This document shows, piece after piece, positions 61,441 through 64,000 of a stretch of 64,000 nt of DNA. The DNA comes from JAMXLO01 sp963794185 (GTDB lineage Bacteria > Pseudomonadota > Alphaproteobacteria > Acetobacterales > Acetobacteraceae): contig CAWCDM010000088.1 of assembly GCA_963794185.1 (NCBI GenBank), positions 1-64,000 of the forward strand, written 5' to 3'. A program made the position numbers and the translations under genes. Below the pieces are notes generated by a model, which was given only the letters and a program-made list of their open reading frames with translations, was not told the DNA's origin and did not search any database. Position 1 is the first letter of the stretch; the number at the start of each line of letters is the position of its first letter.

Positions 61441-61856
61441 CCGATTTCGGGGTCGGATTTCAGCATGTTGAAGGTCAGCATCAGCCCGACCGTGGCGCCC
61501 TTGACCGGCCGCAGCAGCCCCACCGCCAGGACGATCGTCAGCGGCACAAAGATTACCGACAGCAGCCAGATGGGCGGATCGTCCATCTTCTGCATGATCA
61601 GCATTGCGGGGATCACGATATGGCCGACGATCAGAATGGTGAAGTAGGGCGGCGCATCGTCTGCGCGCGCCAGCCCCAGCGGAGCGCCGCAGTTCGTGCA
61701 CTGCTGCACCACGCGCAGGAAGCCGTCGAACAGCCGCGTCTTGCCGCAGGCCGGGCAGTGCCCCATCAGGCCGCGGCCCATCGCGGTGAGCAGCGGTGGC
61801 ACCGGCCAGAGCGGCGGCGGTGTCGTGCGGTCCGGCTGCCAGCGGGTCGGAGCCAT
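61437..61856 (-). CDS. DUF983 zinc-ribbon membrane protein
   Basis: About 139 residues from the ATG at 61856. A zinc ribbon with CPACGKTRLFDGFLRV and CTNCGAPLG, followed by two membrane helices (YFTILIVGHIVIPAMLIM and WLLSVIFVPLTIVLAVGLL). DUF983 proteins are small inner-membrane proteins of unknown function, often near cytochrome oxidase or UPF0262 genes. Here it heads an overlapping operon DUF983-UPF0262-mtnA. Confidence 0.85.
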   Translation of the reverse strand: MAPTRWQPDRTTPPPLWPVPPLLTAMGRGLMGHCPACGKTRLFDGFLRVVQQCTNCGAPLGLARADDAPPYFTILIVGHIVIPAMLIMQKMDDPPIWLLSVIFVPLTIVLAVGLLRPVKGATVGLMLTFNMLKSDPEIG

Positions 61857-61941
61857 GGGTCGGGTCCTTGCGACGCGCGATTGTGTGCCGCCCCATATCG
61901 GCCTTCTTGATCGCGCCCGCCAGGGGACCGAGACTATCCGC

Positions 61942-62619
61942 ATGGCACGTATTCTGGTGGTCAACCCCAACTCGTCGATCGCCTGTTCCGCCGGCATCTC
62001 CGCCGCGCTGGCGCCGTTCCGCCTGCCCGGTGGTCCCACGTTTGAGTTGGCGACGCTCGCGGAAGGGCCGGCGGCGATCTACGACTGGCGGGACTGGCAT
62101 GGCGTGGTCGAGCCGCTCTGCCGTCTGATCGAACGCGAGCCGGCGGACGCCTATGTGATCGCCTGCGCCTCGGATCCCGGCATCGAGGCTGCCCGGGCGG
62201 CAACGCAGCGGCCGGTGTTCGGGGTCTTCCGTGCGGCGGTGGCGGTTGCGGTGGCGCGCGCGGAGCGGTTCGGCGTGATTGCCATCGTCGATGCGTCGAA
62301 GGCGCGCCATCTTGCGGCGCTGCGGGCGATGGGTCTGGAGCGCCGGCTTGCCGCGGAGGTCGCGCTGAACGTGACCATGGAGACGCTGCTGGAGCCGCAG
62401 TCGGCCCGCGCCCGGCTGATCGCCGCCGCACGGGAGTGCGCTGCAGCGGGCGCCGGGACGCTCATTCTCGGCTGCACAGGAATGGCGCACCACCGGGCTG
62501 CGGTCGAGGTCGCGGTGGGTGTGCCGGTGATCGAGCCGTGCCAGGCCGCGGCCGGGATCGTGCTGGCGGCGATTCAGCCTTCGGTCGGTGCTTGGACATC
62601 GGAGCAGATCGCCGTCTGA
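61942..62619 (+). CDS. Asp/Glu/hydantoin racemase family protein
   Basis: 225 residues, intact. ILVVNPNSSIACSAGISAAL, the first catalytic Cys in YVIACASDPGIEAARAATQR, RPVFGVFRAAVAVAVARAER, and the second Cys in TLILGCTGMAHHRAAVEVAV. The cofactor-free two-cysteine mechanism is typical of hydantoin and aspartate/glutamate racemases. The D-carbamoylase 400 bases downstream on the opposite strand supports a hydantoin-type amino-acid route, though the hydantoinase itself is not in the window. Confidence 0.85.
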   Translation: MARILVVNPNSSIACSAGISAALAPFRLPGGPTFELATLAEGPAAIYDWRDWHGVVEPLCRLIEREPADAYVIACASDPGIEAARAATQRPVFGVFRAAVAVAVARAERFGVIAIVDASKARHLAALRAMGLERRLAAEVALNVTMETLLEPQSARARLIAAARECAAAGAGTLILGCTGMAHHRAAVEVAVGVPVIEPCQAAAGIVLAAIQPSVGAWTSEQIAV

Positions 62620-62631
62620 CGGCGCTCGGCG

Positions 62632-62800
62632 CTACGCTTCGACGTCCAGTTGGTGTGACTCAGGTTCGGCCGTCTTGGCGTCGGATGGCTTGCGCTTCCG
62701 CGGAGGGGATTTGTCGTCTTCGTCGCGCTTCGGCGCCGGATGCGATTCCGGAGGAAGATGGGGTTCGGCACTGCCACGCACGGCACGGACTCCGCTCATG
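62632..62800 (-). CDS. small charged hypothetical protein
   Basis: A possible 55-residue gene from the ATG at 62800, strongly hydrophilic with KRDEDDKSPPRKRKPSDAKT. No family recognised. Its only support is position in an otherwise empty gap and a codon pattern like that of its neighbours; it may not be a gene. Confidence 0.35.
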
Positions 62801-62858
62801 CTGAGGCTCCTTCGCGCGGAATACTGCGGTGTGCGGCTTACCAGCAGGTTAACAACGG

Positions 62859-63012
62859 GTACACCTCTCCCACTTTGTGGGAGAGAGCCTGCCCCGGGCT
62901 TGAACCGGGGTCGGCGCGCAGCGCCGGGAGAGGGTGCGCGCGCAACTGGGTGCACCCTCTCTCGCGTCGCTGTCGCGACTGCGACATCTCCCACGCAGTG
63001 GGAGAGGTGTAC
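62859..63012. repeat. 154-base palindromic element upstream of the carbamoylase end
   Basis: GTACACCTCTCCCACTTTGT on the left and GCAGTGGGAGAGGTGTAC on the right are near-exact complements, with inner arms GGGAGAGGGTGC and GCACCCTCTC and a CCCCGGGCTTGAACCGGGG hairpin. Variant of the GTACACCTCTCCCGC family (CCCAC instead of CCCGC arms). It lies 10 bases beyond the carbamoylase stop. Confidence 0.88.
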
Positions 63013-63022
63013 ACACAGATCC

Positions 63023-64000
63023 TCACTCCGCAGCCTGTTTCGTCCAGGTCGCCGGCTCCACCGAGCCCACCTGTGCGGTGATCCGCGCGTACGTCTCCGG
63101 CCTGCGATGTTTGTCGAAGGCGAAGATCGTCGTGCGGCCGAGCCGGCACATGTCCAGGTTGCAGTCGGCGGTGATCAGTTCGTCGTCCCAGCTTGTCGCC
63201 ATGGCGATGATCTCGCCCTGCGGATTGACGATGATCGAATGGCCGAACAGCTCGCAGCCGTCCTCCGTGCCCGCCTTCGCCGTGGCAACCGCGAAGCAGG
63301 CGTTCTGATAGCAGCCCGCCTGGATCGACAGATGCGAATGGAACACGCGCAGATGGTGCGCCTCGAAGCCGCCCGCCTCGATGTTGAGGCTCGGCGTGTT
63401 GTAACCAAGCAGGACCAGCTCGACGCTCTGCAACCCAAGCACGCGCCAGGCCTCCGGCCAGCGCCTGTCGTTGCAGATCAGCATGCCCATGTTGACGCCT
63501 GAAACCCCACCCATCGGCGCACGGATCACCGGAAAGCCCAGGTTCCCCACCTCGAAATAGCGCTTCTCCAGATGCTGCGTTGTGCGCCGCGGATCGAATC
63601 TGCGTGGCCGGGAAGATGCACCTTGCGATACTTCAACACGATGTCGCCGTCTGGGTTCACCAGGATCGACGTATTGAATCGCCGCTTGCGCAGAGCGCCG
63701 CTCTCGTCCGGCTCCTCGGCGATCTCGGCATAGCCGAGATGGAACCCGATGCCGAACCTGCGTGCCGCCGCAAACAGCGGCGCCGTTTCGTTGGACGGCA
63801 TCGCGGTCTCGAACCAGTGGTCCGCCTCGGCGATGTCCGCGTGGTAGTGACGCGGGAAGAACGTGGTCAGAGCCAGTTCGGGAAACACCACCAGCTCCAC
63901 GCCGCGCCGGTGTGCGCGTTCCATCAACCGGACCATGCGCTCCACGGCGATCGATCGCGGTTCGGCCTGTCTGGATCGGTCCCAGCTGCGCGGCTGCGAC
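63023..64000 (-). CDS. N-carbamoyl-D-amino-acid amidohydrolase (nitrilase superfamily), partial and frame broken
   Basis: Hydrolyses N-carbamoyl-D-amino acids to the free D-amino acid, carbon dioxide and ammonia. Catalytic triad of the nitrilase superfamily: Glu in ELVVFPELALTTFFPRHYH, Lys in LKYRKVHLPGH, Cys in NMGMLICNDRRWPEAWRVLG. CNDRRWPE is characteristic of D-carbamoylases. The start lies beyond the right edge; AAAQLGPIQ at the edge is the expected N-terminal strand, with one extra base near 63970. Near 63600 one base is missing (ADFDPRRTTQHLEKRYFEVG after repair). The stop is 10 bases from a palindromic element. Confidence 0.87.
   Translation of the reverse strand, partial: VAAAQLGPIQTGRTAIDRRGAHGPVDGTRTPARRGAGGVSRTGSDHVLPASLPRGHRRGGPLVRDRDAVQRNGAAVCGGTQVRHRVPSRLCRDRRGAGRERRSAQAAIQYVDPGEPRRRHRVEVSQGASSRPRRFDPRRTTQHLEKRYFEVGNLGFPVIRAPMGGVSGVNMGMLICNDRRWPEAWRVLGLQSVELVLLGYNTPSLNIEAGGFEAHHLRVFHSHLSIQAGCYQNACFAVATAKAGTEDGCELFGHSIIVNPQGEIIAMATSWDDELITADCNLDMCRLGRTTIFAFDKHRRPETYARITAQVGSVEPATWTKQAAE

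Overview
The window is GC-rich DNA from an alphaproteobacterium, most likely Rhodospirillales/Acetobacteraceae. The inference rests on a complete division and cell-wall (dcw) cluster in alphaproteobacterial order, an FtsZ ending in the peptide GLDIPAFLRRQ, an UPF0262 gene, and families of palindromic repeats with CTCTCCCGC/GCGGGAGAG arms. No species can be named from the sequence alone.

Layout. 1-16 kb: accessory metabolism and signalling (SYLF lipoprotein, cyclopropane fatty acid synthase, beta-propeller protein, a transcription factor divergent from a DUF899 gene, an amidohydrolase, a Gfo/Idh/MocA oxidoreductase, an NtaA-type flavin monooxygenase, a VOC enzyme, a DnaJ/TerB protein with a peptidoglycan amidase, and a multidomain adenylate cyclase). 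15.9-16.3 kb: the RNase P RNA gene. 16.5-36.2 kb: the dcw cluster mraZ-rsmH-ftsL-ftsI-murE-murF-mraY-murD-ftsW-murG-murC-murB-ddlB-ftsQ-ftsA-ftsZ, preceded by a four-box MraZ-type operator. 36.3-42.2 kb: lpxC, bamD, recN, ligA. 42.3-64 kb: a Tat-type hydrolase, a fused CydDC-like ABC exporter, a sulfotransferase with a YkvA domain, cysK with a divergent rhodanese, a second luciferase-like monooxygenase, an alcohol/aldehyde dehydrogenase module with an FNR-type box, a DUF2272 lipoprotein, a SAM-cyclase-ATPase protein, a DUF983-UPF0262-mtnA operon, a hydantoin-type racemase, and a D-carbamoylase that runs off the right edge.

Two features run through the whole window. First, at least fifty reading-frame breaks interrupt genes that are otherwise full length and conserved, including essential ones (ftsI, murE, murF, murD, ftsW, murG, murB, ddlB, ftsZ). 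About four fifths of them behave as one extra base (+1), and the frame arithmetic closes exactly from start to stop for every dcw gene tested. Assembly or consensus error is the leading explanation, but the skew and the clustering deserve a check against reads. Second, palindromic repeat elements sit between genes and also inside two proteins in frame (murF and the ABC exporter). At ddlB and possibly ligA the repeat end appears to supply the ribosome binding site.

For frame-broken genes the coordinates run from the inferred start to the inferred stop, and the breaks are described in each entry. No tRNA, CRISPR array, insertion sequence or prophage was seen.
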